The notes: generated by a model from the letters alone, not told the origin. Positions 36,204-45,071 are shown, numbered from the stretch's first letter. The stretch: DNA of 64,000 bases from Roseateles toxinivorans (GCF_004362525.1 NZ_SNXS01000003.1:682001-746000); one strand, 5' to 3'. A program made the numbers and translations.

Positions 36204-37295
36204 ATGAGTGTTACCGAGCAGGCTCTGCTGGACGCGATCAAGACCGTCGTCGATCCCAATACCGGCAGCGATTTCGTGTCGGCCAAGCAGATCAAGAATC
36301 TGCGCGTCGATGGCGCCGACGTGGCCTTCGACATCGAGCTGGGCTACCCGGCCAAGAGCCAGATTGCCGCCCTGCGCCGCGAGCTGATCGCCGCCGTGCG
36401 CACCGTGCCCGGCGCCGGCAATGTCAGCGTGAACCTGTACACCAAGATCGTGGCCCACGCGGTGCAGCGTGGCGTGCAGCTGCTGCCAAAGATCAAGAAC
36501 ATCGTTGCCGTGGCCTCGGGCAAGGGCGGTGTCGGCAAGTCCACCACCGCCGTCAACCTGGCCCTGGCCCTGGCTGCCGAGGGTGCGGCCGTCGGCATTC
36601 TGGATGCCGACATCTACGGCCCCAGTCAGCCGACGATGATGGGCATCGAGGGCCGGCCCGAGAGCGAGGACGGCTCGACGATGGAGCCCTTGGAGAACTA
36701 CGGCGTGCAGGTGATGTCGATAGGCTTTCTGGTCGATGCCGACAACCCGATGATCTGGCGCGGCCCCATGGCCACACAGGCTCTGGATCAACTGCTGCGC
36801 CAGACCAACTGGCGCGAGCTGGACTATCTGATTGTCGACATGCCGCCGGGCACCGGCGACATCCAGCTGACACTGAGCCAGCGCGTGCCACTGACCGGCG
36901 CGGTGATCGTCACCACGCCGCAGGACATTGCGCTGCTCGACGCCCGCAAGGGCCTGAAGATGTTCGAGAAGGTCGGCGTGCCCATCCTGGGCATCGTCGA
37001 GAACATGGCCGTGCACGTGTGCAGCAACTGCGGCCATGTCGAGCACATCTTCGGCGCCGATGGTGGCAAGAAGATGGCCGCCGACTACAACGTGGACTAT
37101 CTGGGCGCCCTGCCGCTGAATCTGTCGATCCGCGAGCAGGCCGACGCCGGCCGACCGACCGTGGTCAGCGAGCCCGATGGCGAGATCGCCGCCATCTACA
37201 AGACCGTCGCCCGCCAGGTGGCGGTGAAGATCGCCAAGGCGGCCAAGGACTATTCGTCCAAGTTCCCGACTATCACGATCTCGAAGAACAGCTGA
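36204..37295 (+). CDS. apbC: Fe-S cluster carrier ATPase ApbC/Mrp
   Basis: A 363-aa protein. Residues about 1-85 form an MIP18/DUF59-like domain. The ParA/NUBPL-type ATPase follows, with VASGKGGVGKSTTAVNLALA as deviant Walker A and LIVDMPPGTGDIQLTLSQRV as Walker B region. The metal-binding CxxC is VCSNCGHVEHIFG. It carries and delivers [4Fe-4S] clusters to apo-enzymes. A metG-apbC-dcd order is common in Burkholderiales; here dcd lies about 12 kb away beyond the formate dehydrogenase locus. Confidence 0.95.
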   Translation: MSVTEQALLDAIKTVVDPNTGSDFVSAKQIKNLRVDGADVAFDIELGYPAKSQIAALRRELIAAVRTVPGAGNVSVNLYTKIVAHAVQRGVQLLPKIKNIVAVASGKGGVGKSTTAVNLALALAAEGAAVGILDADIYGPSQPTMMGIEGRPESEDGSTMEPLENYGVQVMSIGFLVDADNPMIWRGPMATQALDQLLRQTNWRELDYLIVDMPPGTGDIQLTLSQRVPLTGAVIVTTPQDIALLDARKGLKMFEKVGVPILGIVENMAVHVCSNCGHVEHIFGADGGKKMAADYNVDYLGALPLNLSIREQADAGRPTVVSEPDGEIAAIYKTVARQVAVKIAKAAKDYSSKFPTITISKNS

Positions 37296-37324
37296 AGTAC
37301 GGGTTCAGCGGATACTGTGCAACC

Positions 37325-37564
37325 ATGTCGCCGACCGTTGTTCGTGATGGGCCGTTTCGCCTGTTCTTCTTTTCACGAGAGGAGCCGCGCATTCATGTGC
37401 ATGTGGCCCATCCGGATGGCGAGGCAAAGTTCTGGCTGACGCCGCAGGTGACCTTGGCCAATCACACGGGCTTGTCTGCCAGGCAGTTGCGCGAGGCGCA
37501 GACGGTCGTTGAATCCCACCTTCAGGAGATTGCTCATGCCTGGCAATACCACTTCGGCGGCTGA
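37325..37564 (+). CDS. DUF4160 family small protein
   Basis: A 79-aa protein: MSPTVVRDGPFRLFFFSREE, then PRIHVHVAHPDGEAKFWLTP. DUF4160 proteins carry a conserved EPPHIHV-like motif (here EEPRIHVHV). They are usually encoded beside a DUF2442 gene, and the pair has been proposed as toxin-antitoxin-like without firm proof. It begins 30 bases after apbC and its end overlaps the DUF2442 start by 29 bases. Confidence 0.82.
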   Translation: MSPTVVRDGPFRLFFFSREEPRIHVHVAHPDGEAKFWLTPQVTLANHTGLSARQLREAQTVVESHLQEIAHAWQYHFGG

Positions 37565-37799
37565 GGTTACCCATGTGTCCCGTCATGGCTTCTGGCTCTT
37601 GCTTGACGACGAGGAATTGCTGGTTCCGTTCGAGCAATTCCCCTGGTTCAGGCAGGCGACCATAGAGCAGCTCTCCGACGTCCAGTGGCCGACCGCGGAT
37701 CATCTGTACTGGCCGCAGCTGGATGTGGATCTGGCGGTGGCATCGATCCGCGACCCGGCGGCATTTCCCTTGGTGTCGAAACAGCTCGCGGGAACCTGA
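37536..37799 (+). CDS. DUF2442 family small protein
   Basis: An 87-aa protein with AGGAG eight bases before ATG 37536. Family features are THVSRHGFWLLLDDEELLVP, FEQFPWFRQATIEQLSDVQW and HLYWPQLDVDLAVASI. It is the partner of the upstream DUF4160 gene. Its stop overlaps the start of the DUF3305 gene (TGATG), so it is also coupled to the formate dehydrogenase locus. Confidence 0.85.
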   Translation: MPGNTTSAAEVTHVSRHGFWLLLDDEELLVPFEQFPWFRQATIEQLSDVQWPTADHLYWPQLDVDLAVASIRDPAAFPLVSKQLAGT

Positions 37800-38287
37800 T
37801 GGACCCCCGCCCATCGCTACAGCTCGCCGTGGTGATGCGGCGCGAGCGCCAGCCCAATCGCTGGGAGAACTGGCGCCATGCGCTGGCCGAGGTGGTGGTC
37901 GACGAGCCGCTGTTCGGCAGCGCGCCGCGGCTGCTGCACGAGGAGGGCGGCGTGGCGCGCTTTCTGCACCCGGGCTTCAAGGTCGAGCTGTTCCGCGACG
38001 AGGGCGAGGGCTACCACCTGAACCTGACCTCGGGCGCACCGGTGTTTTTCGTGATGTGGCGCATCGATGACGAGGATCCGTCCGTCGCCACGCCGCAGAA
38101 CGTCAGCCTGTCGTACAACGAGGCCGGGCGCTGGCTGGATGCCCAGGAGCGGGTCGACAACGTGCCCTTGCCGGAAGACGTTCGCGCCTGGCTGGCAGCC
38201 TACACCGAGGCGAACTACACGCCCGAGGCCAAGCAGCGCCGGCGCCCGCAGTCCTTCCGTGCGCCGGGCGAGCGGGGCGCACCGTGA
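37799..38287 (+). CDS. DUF3305 protein of the formate dehydrogenase locus
   Basis: A 162-aa cytoplasmic protein. Visible features are LQLAVVMRRERQPNRWENWR, VARFLHPGFKVELFRDEGEG and PVFFVMWRIDDED. DUF3305 and DUF3306 occur together beside betaproteobacterial formate dehydrogenase genes and are otherwise uncharacterised; a role in maturation or electron transfer is inference. ATG 37799 shares a base with the DUF2442 stop. The end overlaps the next gene by four bases. Confidence 0.88.
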   Translation: MDPRPSLQLAVVMRRERQPNRWENWRHALAEVVVDEPLFGSAPRLLHEEGGVARFLHPGFKVELFRDEGEGYHLNLTSGAPVFFVMWRIDDEDPSVATPQNVSLSYNEAGRWLDAQERVDNVPLPEDVRAWLAAYTEANYTPEAKQRRRPQSFRAPGERGAP

Positions 38288-38928
38288 GTGATCGCGAGGG
38301 CAGCGGTTTTCTGTCGCGCTGGGCACGGCGCAAGGCCGAGGTGCGCCAGGGGCTGCCGGTGGACGAGGTGCAGCCGTTGCCGCCGGTGGTGCCGCCGACT
38401 CCCGTTGCGGCAGTTCCCGCGCCCGAGCCGGCGCTCGAAGAAAAGCCGCCAGCGCCTGCCGAACCACTGCCCACGCTGGCCGATGTCGCCGCCCTGGGCC
38501 AGGACGCCAGCTACTCGCGCTTCATGGCCAGCGGCGTCGACGCCGATGTCAAACGCGCGGCCTTGAAGAAGCTGTTCGCCGAGCCGCAGTTCAATGTGAT
38601 GGACGGGCTCGACATCTATATCGACGACTACGGCAAGCCCGACCCGCTTCCGCCAGGCATGTTGCGCCAGATGAACCAGTCCTGGGCGCTGGGCCTGTTC
38701 GGCGACGAGGAGCGCGAGCCGTCCGAGAAGCGCACCGAGGACGGTGTCGATACGGGCACACCCGCTGTCGCAGCGCCGTCCGAGCTGTCACAGTCGGCAG
38801 ACGAGGCCCCACTTGCTACCCCAGGCACCCCAACGGATACCCAGGCACCGACTGATGAAGACCCTGATCTGCAATTGCAACCAGACGATGCCACTGGATG
38901 CGGCGGCGCTGAAAGCCAGCGGCGCTGA
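38284..38928 (+). CDS. DUF3306 protein of the formate dehydrogenase locus
   Basis: A 214-aa protein starting at GTG 38284. The N-terminus FLSRWARRKAEVRQGLPVDE and the core SGVDADVKRAALKKLFAEPQ, then FNVMDGLDIYIDDYGKPDPL, are family hallmarks. The linkers are Pro/Ala-rich and the C-terminal 60 residues are acidic and low-complexity. The last 74 bases are read in a second frame as the start of the polyferredoxin gene. Function is unknown. Confidence 0.87.
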   Translation: MSDREGSGFLSRWARRKAEVRQGLPVDEVQPLPPVVPPTPVAAVPAPEPALEEKPPAPAEPLPTLADVAALGQDASYSRFMASGVDADVKRAALKKLFAEPQFNVMDGLDIYIDDYGKPDPLPPGMLRQMNQSWALGLFGDEEREPSEKRTEDGVDTGTPAVAAPSELSQSADEAPLATPGTPTDTQAPTDEDPDLQLQPDDATGCGGAESQRR

Positions 38929-40963
38929 TACTGTCCACACCCTGCTGTGCCGCCGCGAGGCCGGCGCCTTCCAGCGCGCAGCCAAGAGCGGCGAGGAGTT
39001 GCTGGTCGCATGCACCCAGGAAAGCGCGCTGTTCCTGGAGCTGAACGAGCAGACCGAGGGGGCGCCCTCGGTCCAGCAGCGGCCGATACGCTTCGTCAAT
39101 ATCCGCGAAACCGGTGGTTGGTCCAAGGACGCGGCCAGATCCATGCCGAAGCTGGCGGCGCTGATTGCTGCCGCTCAGCTGCCCGAGGCCGAGCCGGTGT
39201 CCACCGTCAGCTACCAGTCGGCCGGCCGCTGCGTCGTTATCGGCCCGGCCGGTGCGGCCCAGGCCGCCGCCGACCTGCTGGCTGACAAGCTGGATGTGAC
39301 CCTGTTGCTGACACAAGGAGGGCAGGGCGGCGGCGCATTGGCGCAGGCCCATGAGCAGGCCGTCAGCGCCGGTCGTGTCACCGCGCTGACCGGCTGGCTG
39401 GGCCAGTTCGAGCTGAGCTGGGAGAGCAGCAACCCGATCGACCTGGACCTGTGCACCCGCTGCAATGCCTGCGTCGATGCCTGCCCCGAGGGCGCAATCG
39501 ATTTCAGCTACCAGATCGATCTGTCCCGCTGCACCAGCCATCGCGATTGCGTCAAGGTCTGCGACGCTGCCGGGGCGATCGACTTTGCCCGCGCGCCGCA
39601 GTCGTTCAGCGAGCGCTTCGACCTGGTGCTGGACCTGTCGCCCGTGCCGTTGCTGGGCCAGCACCAGCCACCGCAGGGCTATTTCCATGCCGGCCGTGAC
39701 AGTGACAAGCTGATGCAGGCGGTGCTGAAACTGCGCGATCTGGTCGGCGAGTTCGAGAAACCCAAGTTCTTCAATTACAAGTCCAAGCTCTGCGCCCACA
39801 GCCGCAACAAGCAGGTCGGCTGCAATGCCTGCGTCGAGGTCTGCTCGGCCGATGCGATACGCAGCGATATCAAGGGCGCGGGCGGCATCATCGTCGAGCC
39901 GTACCTGTGCGTCGGCTGCGGCGCCTGCACGACGGTCTGCCCCAGCGGTGCGCTGAGCTATGCCACGCCGGGCCTCGCTCAGCAAGGGCTGACGATGCGC
40001 ACGCTGCTGAGCAGCTACAAGGCGGCCGGCGGCCGCGATGCGGTGCTGCTGCTGCACAGCCAGGGCGCGGGCAAGACCATGATCGAGGCGCTGGGTCGCG
40101 CGGCGCGCACCAGCCGCACGGTGCAGGGGCTGGCGGCCCATGTGCTTCCGCTGGCCGTTCACCACACCGCCAGCCTCGGGCTGGATGCCTGGCTGGGCGC
40201 GATTGCCTATGGCGCCAGCGGCGTCACGGTGCTCATGACCGACGAGGAGGCGCCCGAATACCACGCGGCGTTGACAGAACAGATCGCCATCGGCAATGCG
40301 CTGCTGGCCGGACTGGGCCTGGGTGCCGAGCGGCTGCGCTTGCTGCAGGCCGAAGATGTCACGGCGCTGGACGGTGGCCTCAAGTCGCCTGTTGCTCCCG
40401 CGCTGAAGCAGGCGGCCGCCTTCGCGATGCAGGCCGACAAGCGCAGCAATCTGGAGCTCGCACTGGACCACCTGATGGCGCAGGCGCCGACGGTGCCCGA
40501 GCTGATCACCCTGCCCGCCGCCGGCAGCCCATTCGGCACCGTCGTCGTGGACACCACCAAATGCACGCTGTGCCTCAGCTGCGTCGGCGCCTGCCCATCG
40601 GCGGCGCTGGCCGACAATCCTGACGCGCCGCAGCTGCGCTTCATCGAGAAGAACTGCGTGCAGTGCGGTCTGTGCGAATCGACCTGCCCGGAGCAGGCTA
40701 TTAAATTGGCGCCGCGTCTCTGGCTGGCCGACGGCGGCAAGGCGCGCAAATCGGCGCGGGTGCTGAACGAACAGGCCCCGTTCCGCTGCATACGCTGCAG
40801 CAAGCCCTTCGGCACCCTGAAGGCGATCGAGAACATGCTGGGCAAGCTGGCCGGCCACCCGGCCTTCCAGGGCGCTGCGGCCGAGCGGCTGAAGATGTGC
40901 AGCGACTGCCGTGTCATCGACCTGCATTCCAGCACCAGCGAAGTCCGGATCACCGACCTATGA
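38855..40963 (+). CDS. Large polyferredoxin of the formate dehydrogenase locus
   Basis: A 702-aa cytoplasmic Fe-S protein. Cluster sites in order are LCTRCNACVDACPEGAIDF (about 204-222), a variant CTSHRDCVKVC, a long-spaced CAHSRNKQVGCNACVEVC, LCVGCGACTTVCPSGAL, KCTLCLSCVGACPSAAL and NCVQCGLCESTCPEQAIKL. The C-terminus has CIRC and CSDC pairs, like a zinc ribbon. The middle (about 410-560) resembles an HdrA/MvhD-type domain binding no obvious cofactor. It likely passes electrons to or from the dehydrogenase, or serves in its assembly. The start overlaps DUF3306 by 74 bases. Confidence 0.88.
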   Translation: MKTLICNCNQTMPLDAAALKASGADTVHTLLCRREAGAFQRAAKSGEELLVACTQESALFLELNEQTEGAPSVQQRPIRFVNIRETGGWSKDAARSMPKLAALIAAAQLPEAEPVSTVSYQSAGRCVVIGPAGAAQAAADLLADKLDVTLLLTQGGQGGGALAQAHEQAVSAGRVTALTGWLGQFELSWESSNPIDLDLCTRCNACVDACPEGAIDFSYQIDLSRCTSHRDCVKVCDAAGAIDFARAPQSFSERFDLVLDLSPVPLLGQHQPPQGYFHAGRDSDKLMQAVLKLRDLVGEFEKPKFFNYKSKLCAHSRNKQVGCNACVEVCSADAIRSDIKGAGGIIVEPYLCVGCGACTTVCPSGALSYATPGLAQQGLTMRTLLSSYKAAGGRDAVLLLHSQGAGKTMIEALGRAARTSRTVQGLAAHVLPLAVHHTASLGLDAWLGAIAYGASGVTVLMTDEEAPEYHAALTEQIAIGNALLAGLGLGAERLRLLQAEDVTALDGGLKSPVAPALKQAAAFAMQADKRSNLELALDHLMAQAPTVPELITLPAAGSPFGTVVVDTTKCTLCLSCVGACPSAALADNPDAPQLRFIEKNCVQCGLCESTCPEQAIKLAPRLWLADGGKARKSARVLNEQAPFRCIRCSKPFGTLKAIENMLGKLAGHPAFQGAAAERLKMCSDCRVIDLHSSTSEVRITDL

Positions 40964-41586
40964 GCATCGCCCAACCGATTGTGATGAGTGCGCCCGACGC
41001 CGGCGAGGAACTCGCCCGCGCCGAGATCTACGGCCTGCTGTCCAGCCTGTTCTTTGCTCCGCCCTCGGCCGAGCTGCTGGGCCAGTTCCAGGTCGCCGTG
41101 ACCGAGGCACCCGAGCCGGGCGGTTTTCTGGAGCGGCCCTGGCAAGACCTGGTCGCGGCGGCACGCGCGAGCGATGAGCCCCAAGCGGCGGCCGAGTACG
41201 AAGCCCTGTTCATGGGCGTGGGCAAGCCCGAGGTCTTTCTGTATGGCTCGTTCTACATGGCCGGCTATCTGCACGAGACGCCGCTGGTCAAGCTGCGCAG
41301 CAGCCTGGGCGAGCTGGGTCTGGCACGTGACGCGGCGATGCAGGAGACCGAGGATCATGTGGCTTATGTGTTCGAGGTGATGCGCTATCTGATCGCCGGT
41401 GACGACCTCGCGGTCTGCAATCTGGAGCGGCAGCGCCAGTTCTTCCGCGCCCACGTCCAGCCCTGGGTGGAGCGCTTCTGCGAGACACTGGCACAGCACC
41501 CCGGAGCCGGTCTCTACCGCCAGGTGGCGCTGTTCACCCAGGCCTTCATGGCAGTAGAAACCCAGGCCTTCGACATGCTGGAGTGA
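40960..41586 (+). CDS. TorD/DmsD-family chaperone for the formate dehydrogenase
   Basis: A 208-aa all-helical protein. TorD-family features are RAEIYGLLSSLFFAPPSAEL, AAAEYEALFMGVGKPEVFLY, GSFYMAGYLHETPLVKLRSS and DHVAYVFEVMRYLI. Such chaperones bind the Tat signal of molybdoenzymes and hold them until the cofactor is inserted. The natural clients here are FdhA and perhaps the 68-aa Tat protein downstream. ATG 40960 overlaps the polyferredoxin stop (ATGA). Confidence 0.9.
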   Translation: MSIAQPIVMSAPDAGEELARAEIYGLLSSLFFAPPSAELLGQFQVAVTEAPEPGGFLERPWQDLVAAARASDEPQAAAEYEALFMGVGKPEVFLYGSFYMAGYLHETPLVKLRSSLGELGLARDAAMQETEDHVAYVFEVMRYLIAGDDLAVCNLERQRQFFRAHVQPWVERFCETLAQHPGAGLYRQVALFTQAFMAVETQAFDMLE

Positions 41587-41649
41587 GTTGGCTGTGCGTG
41601 ACCCGCACAGTCAGGCCCGGCGGCTTCGTTCTCTGGGTATTCACACTTG

Positions 41650-41676
41650 CAGTATTTGCCGGCTGCCGCAATACTG
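41650..41676. repeat. Short inverted repeat before the Tat micro-protein gene
   Basis: CAGTATT (41650-41656) and AATACTG (41670-41676) form a 7-bp stem with a 13-base loop in the 136-base gap after the chaperone gene. It has no T-run and is more likely an RNA processing or stability structure than a terminator. Confidence 0.35.
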
Positions 41677-41722
41677 GGCCTGCGTTGGAGACGGCTATTC
41701 CGCCGTCATTCAGGAGACAGAC

Positions 41723-41929
41723 ATGTCCGAATCGAACAACAAGTTGTCGCGCCGCCACTGGGTGGCTGGTGCAGGCACGGTGGGTACCCTGGCCGCTGCG
41801 GCGGCGGTGCTGCCCCAGGTGCTGAAGTCGCAAGCCGAACCGGTGCAGACCGCCGCGGCGCCCGACACCAGCGCGGGCTACCGGCTCAGCGAACACGTCA
41901 AACGCTATTACCAAACCGCCAAGGTCTGA
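41723..41929 (+). CDS. Small Tat-signal protein of the formate dehydrogenase locus
   Basis: A 68-aa protein with AGGAG eight bases before the ATG. The Tat signal is LSRRHWVAGAGTVGTLAAAA; the mature part is only about 30 residues (TSAGYRLSEHVKRYYQTAKV). Very small Tat proteins of this type accompany formate dehydrogenase genes in betaproteobacteria and have no proven function. It may be a small structural subunit or a factor carried to the periplasm with FdhA. Confidence 0.85.
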   Translation: MSESNNKLSRRHWVAGAGTVGTLAAAAAVLPQVLKSQAEPVQTAAAPDTSAGYRLSEHVKRYYQTAKV

Positions 41930-41952
41930 GCCCGGATACAAGGCCCGAAAGG

Positions 41953-41990
41953 GGCTTGTTCCTGGCGAAGGCCAATTGGCGATACAAGCC
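41953..41990. repeat. Nested inverted repeats upstream of fdhA
   Basis: GGCTTGT (41953-41959) pairs with ACAAGCC (41984-41990). Inside it lies the perfect palindrome GCCAATTGGC (41971-41980), which can alternatively pair as TGGC-GAAG-GCCA (41964-41974). The 149-base gap before fdhA holds no gene. The structure could cut or stabilise mRNA so that fdhA is made in excess. Confidence 0.45.
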
Positions 41991-42078
41991 ATTTGGCTGA
42001 GGCGCCGGCCCCGACCGGCAGGTTGACAGCTACGCCGCTTGACCGCGTGTGCAGCCCCCATCCCACTGAGGAGCGAAT

Positions 42079-45042
42079 ATGTTGCTCACCCGCAAATCAT
42101 CGACCCCGGCATCCGCCGCCCAGCAGGCCTCCGGGCTGGTCTCGCGCCTGGAGCGCGGCGTCTCCCGCGCCATCCCGACGATGGACCGTCGCGCCTTTCT
42201 GCGCCGCTCCGGTCTGGGCGTGGGGGCAGGGCTTGCCGGCTCGCAGCTGACCCTGGTGCGCAAGGCCCAGGCGGCCGATGCGGTCAAGTCCGACGGCTCG
42301 GGCAAGGTGGAGGTCAAGCGAACCGTCTGCGGCCACTGCTCGGTCGGCTGCGCCGTCGATGCGGTGGTGGAAAACGGCGTCTGGGTGCGCCAGGAGCCGG
42401 TGTTCGATTCGCCTATCAACCTCGGCGCCCACTGCGCCAAGGGCGCGGCACTGCGCGAGCACGGCCACGGCGAGTATCGCCTCAAGTACCCGATGAAGCT
42501 GGTGGACGGCAAGTACCAGCGCATCAGCTGGGATGTGGCGCTGACCGAGATCAGCGCCAAGATGCTGGAGCTGAAGAAGGCCAGCGGGCCGGACTCGATC
42601 TTCTTCGTCGGCTCCAGCAAGCACAACAACGAACAGGCCTATCTGCTGCGCAAATGGGCGTCGTTCTGGGGCACCAACAACTGCGACCACCAGGCGCGCA
42701 TCTGCCACTCGACCACGGTGGCCGGTGTGGCCAATACCTGGGGCTATGGCGCGATGACCAATTCGTACAACGATATGCAGAACGCCAAGGTGGCGATGTA
42801 TATCGGCTCGAATGCGGCCGAGGCCCATCCGGTGTCGATGCTGCACATGCTGCATGCCAAGGAAACCGGCTGCAAGATGATCGTCGTCGATCCGCGTTTC
42901 ACGCGCACGGCGGCCAAGGCCGACGAGTATGTGCGCATCCGCTCCGGCACCGACATTCCCTTCCTGTTCGGCCTCTTGCACCACATCTTCAAGAACGGCT
43001 GGGAAGACAAGAAGTACCTGGCCGACCGCGTCTATGGCATGGACAAGGTGCGCGAGGACGTGCTGACCAAGTGGACTCCCGACAAGGTGCAGGAGGCCTG
43101 CGGCGTTGACGAGGCCACCTGCTTCAAGATCGCCAAGATGCTGGCCGACAACCGGCCGGGCACGATTGTCTGGTGCATGGGCCAGACCCAGCACTCGATC
43201 GGCAATGCCATCGTCCGCGCCTCCTGCATCCTGCAGCTGGCGCTGGGCAATATCGGCGTCACCGGCGGTGGGGCCAATATCTTCCGAGGCCACGACAATG
43301 TGCAGGGCGCCACCGACGTGGGCCCGAACCCGGATTCGCTGCCGGGCTACTACGGCCTGGCCGATGGCTCCTGGAAGCACTTCGCCAAGACCTGGGGCGT
43401 CGAGTTCGACTGGATCAAGAAGCAGTACGCGCCCGGCATGATGGGCAAGAGCGGCATGACGGTGTCGCGCTGGATCGACGGCGTGCTCGAGAAGAACGAG
43501 CTGATCGACCAGGAAAGCAATCTGCGCGGCCTGTTCTTCTGGGGCCATGCGCCGAACTCGCAGACCCGTGGCCTGGAAATGAAGAAGGCCATGGACAAGC
43601 TGGACCTGCTGGTCGTCGTCGACCCGTTCCCGTCGGCCACGGCGGCGATGGCCGCCATGCCCGGCAAGGCGGAAGATCTGAATGCCAAGCGGGCGGTCTA
43701 TCTGCTGCCGGCGTGCACGCAGTTCGAGACTTCCGGCTCCTGCACCGCCTCGAACCGTTCGATCCAGTGGCGCGAGAAGGTCATAGACCCGCTGTTCGAG
43801 TCGCGGACCGACCACATGATCATGTACCAGTTGGCCGAGAAACTGGGCTTCGGCAAGGAGCTGGTGAAGAACCTGAAGATGGTGGCGGCCAAGGGCGGGA
43901 TGATGGAGCCCGAGCCCGAGTCTATGCTGCGCGAGATCAACAAGTGCGTCTGGACGATTGGCTACTCGGGCCAGAGCCCGGAGCGGCTGAAGGCTCACAT
44001 GCGCAATATGCATGTGTTCGACGTGAAGACCCTGCGTGCCAAGGGCGGGGTGGACAAGGAAACCGGCTATTCGCTGGACGGCGACTATTTCGGTCTGCCC
44101 TGGCCCTGCTGGGGCACACCGGAATTCAAGCATCCGGGCTCGCCGAATCTGTACGACACCTCCAAGCATGTGATGGATGGTGGAGGCAACTTCCGCGCCA
44201 ATTTCGGTGTCGAGCGCGAGGGCGTCAATCTGCTGGCCGAGGATGGCTCGCACTCCAAGGGCGCGGACCTGACCACCGGCTACCCCGAGTTCGACCACCT
44301 GCTGCTGAAGAAGCTGGGCTGGTGGGATGAGTTGACCGATGCCGAGAAGGCCGCCGCCGAGGGCAAGAACTGGAAGACCGACTCGTCGGGCGGCATCATC
44401 CGTGTGACGATGAAGAACCATGGTTGCCACCCGTTCGGCAACGCCAAGGCGCGGGCCGTGGTCTGGAACTTCCCCGATCCGATCCCGCAGCACCGCGAGC
44501 CGCTGTATTCGAACCGGCCGGACATGATCGCCAAATACCCGACGCACGACGACAAGAAGGCCTTCTGGCGCCTGCCTACGCTGTTCAAGTCGGTGCAGGA
44601 CGCGAACAAGGACATCGGCAAGACCTTCCCGCTGATCATGACCAGCGGCCGTCTGGTCGAGTACGAGGGCGGCGGTGAGGAAACCCGCTCCAACCCCTGG
44701 CTGGCCGAGCTGCAGCAGGACATGTTTGTCGAGATCAATCCGGCGGCAGCGAATGACCGCGGCATACGCAACGGTGAGCAGGTCTGGGTCAAGACGCCCA
44801 CCGGCGCCAAGATCAAGGTCATGGCCCTGATCACCGAGCGGGTCGACCGCGAGACGGTGTTCCTGCCCTTCCACTACTCCGGCCACTGGCAGGGGGCGGA
44901 CATGGCCCAGTACTACCCGGATGGCGCCAAGCCTGTGGTGCGGGGCGAGGCCGTCAACACCGCCACCACCTATGGCTATGACAGCGTGACGATGATGCAA
45001 GAGACCAAGACCACGCTGTGCCAGATCGAAAAAGCGGCCTGA
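42079..45042 (+). CDS. fdhA: Periplasmic formate dehydrogenase, catalytic subunit (Cys type)
   Basis: A 987-aa molybdopterin oxidoreductase. GAGGAG precedes the ATG. A Tat motif, MDRRAFLRRSGLGVGAGLAG, begins at residue 35, after a 34-residue lead. The [4Fe-4S] motif is CGHCSVGCAVD with a later Cys in GAHCAKG. The metal ligand segment ARICHSTTVAG places Cys209 where selenoenzymes have Sec, followed by the catalytic His210. It oxidises formate to CO2 with a bis-MGD Mo or W cofactor. The C-terminal MGD-binding domain includes LIMTSGRLVEYEGGGEETRS. It stands between its chaperone and the FdhB gene. Confidence 0.96.
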   Translation: MLLTRKSSTPASAAQQASGLVSRLERGVSRAIPTMDRRAFLRRSGLGVGAGLAGSQLTLVRKAQAADAVKSDGSGKVEVKRTVCGHCSVGCAVDAVVENGVWVRQEPVFDSPINLGAHCAKGAALREHGHGEYRLKYPMKLVDGKYQRISWDVALTEISAKMLELKKASGPDSIFFVGSSKHNNEQAYLLRKWASFWGTNNCDHQARICHSTTVAGVANTWGYGAMTNSYNDMQNAKVAMYIGSNAAEAHPVSMLHMLHAKETGCKMIVVDPRFTRTAAKADEYVRIRSGTDIPFLFGLLHHIFKNGWEDKKYLADRVYGMDKVREDVLTKWTPDKVQEACGVDEATCFKIAKMLADNRPGTIVWCMGQTQHSIGNAIVRASCILQLALGNIGVTGGGANIFRGHDNVQGATDVGPNPDSLPGYYGLADGSWKHFAKTWGVEFDWIKKQYAPGMMGKSGMTVSRWIDGVLEKNELIDQESNLRGLFFWGHAPNSQTRGLEMKKAMDKLDLLVVVDPFPSATAAMAAMPGKAEDLNAKRAVYLLPACTQFETSGSCTASNRSIQWREKVIDPLFESRTDHMIMYQLAEKLGFGKELVKNLKMVAAKGGMMEPEPESMLREINKCVWTIGYSGQSPERLKAHMRNMHVFDVKTLRAKGGVDKETGYSLDGDYFGLPWPCWGTPEFKHPGSPNLYDTSKHVMDGGGNFRANFGVEREGVNLLAEDGSHSKGADLTTGYPEFDHLLLKKLGWWDELTDAEKAAAEGKNWKTDSSGGIIRVTMKNHGCHPFGNAKARAVVWNFPDPIPQHREPLYSNRPDMIAKYPTHDDKKAFWRLPTLFKSVQDANKDIGKTFPLIMTSGRLVEYEGGGEETRSNPWLAELQQDMFVEINPAAANDRGIRNGEQVWVKTPTGAKIKVMALITERVDRETVFLPFHYSGHWQGADMAQYYPDGAKPVVRGEAVNTATTYGYDSVTMMQETKTTLCQIEKAA

Positions 45043-45071
45043 GCCGCAGCCTTTGACTTCAGGAGACCTTC

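Noticed and set aside
42097-45000. A 967-codon open frame on the minus strand opposite fdhA
   Set aside because: It is a mirror of the GC-rich fdhA codons; its product is His/Gly/Arg/Leu-rich without any motif, while the plus frame is a clear molybdoenzyme.
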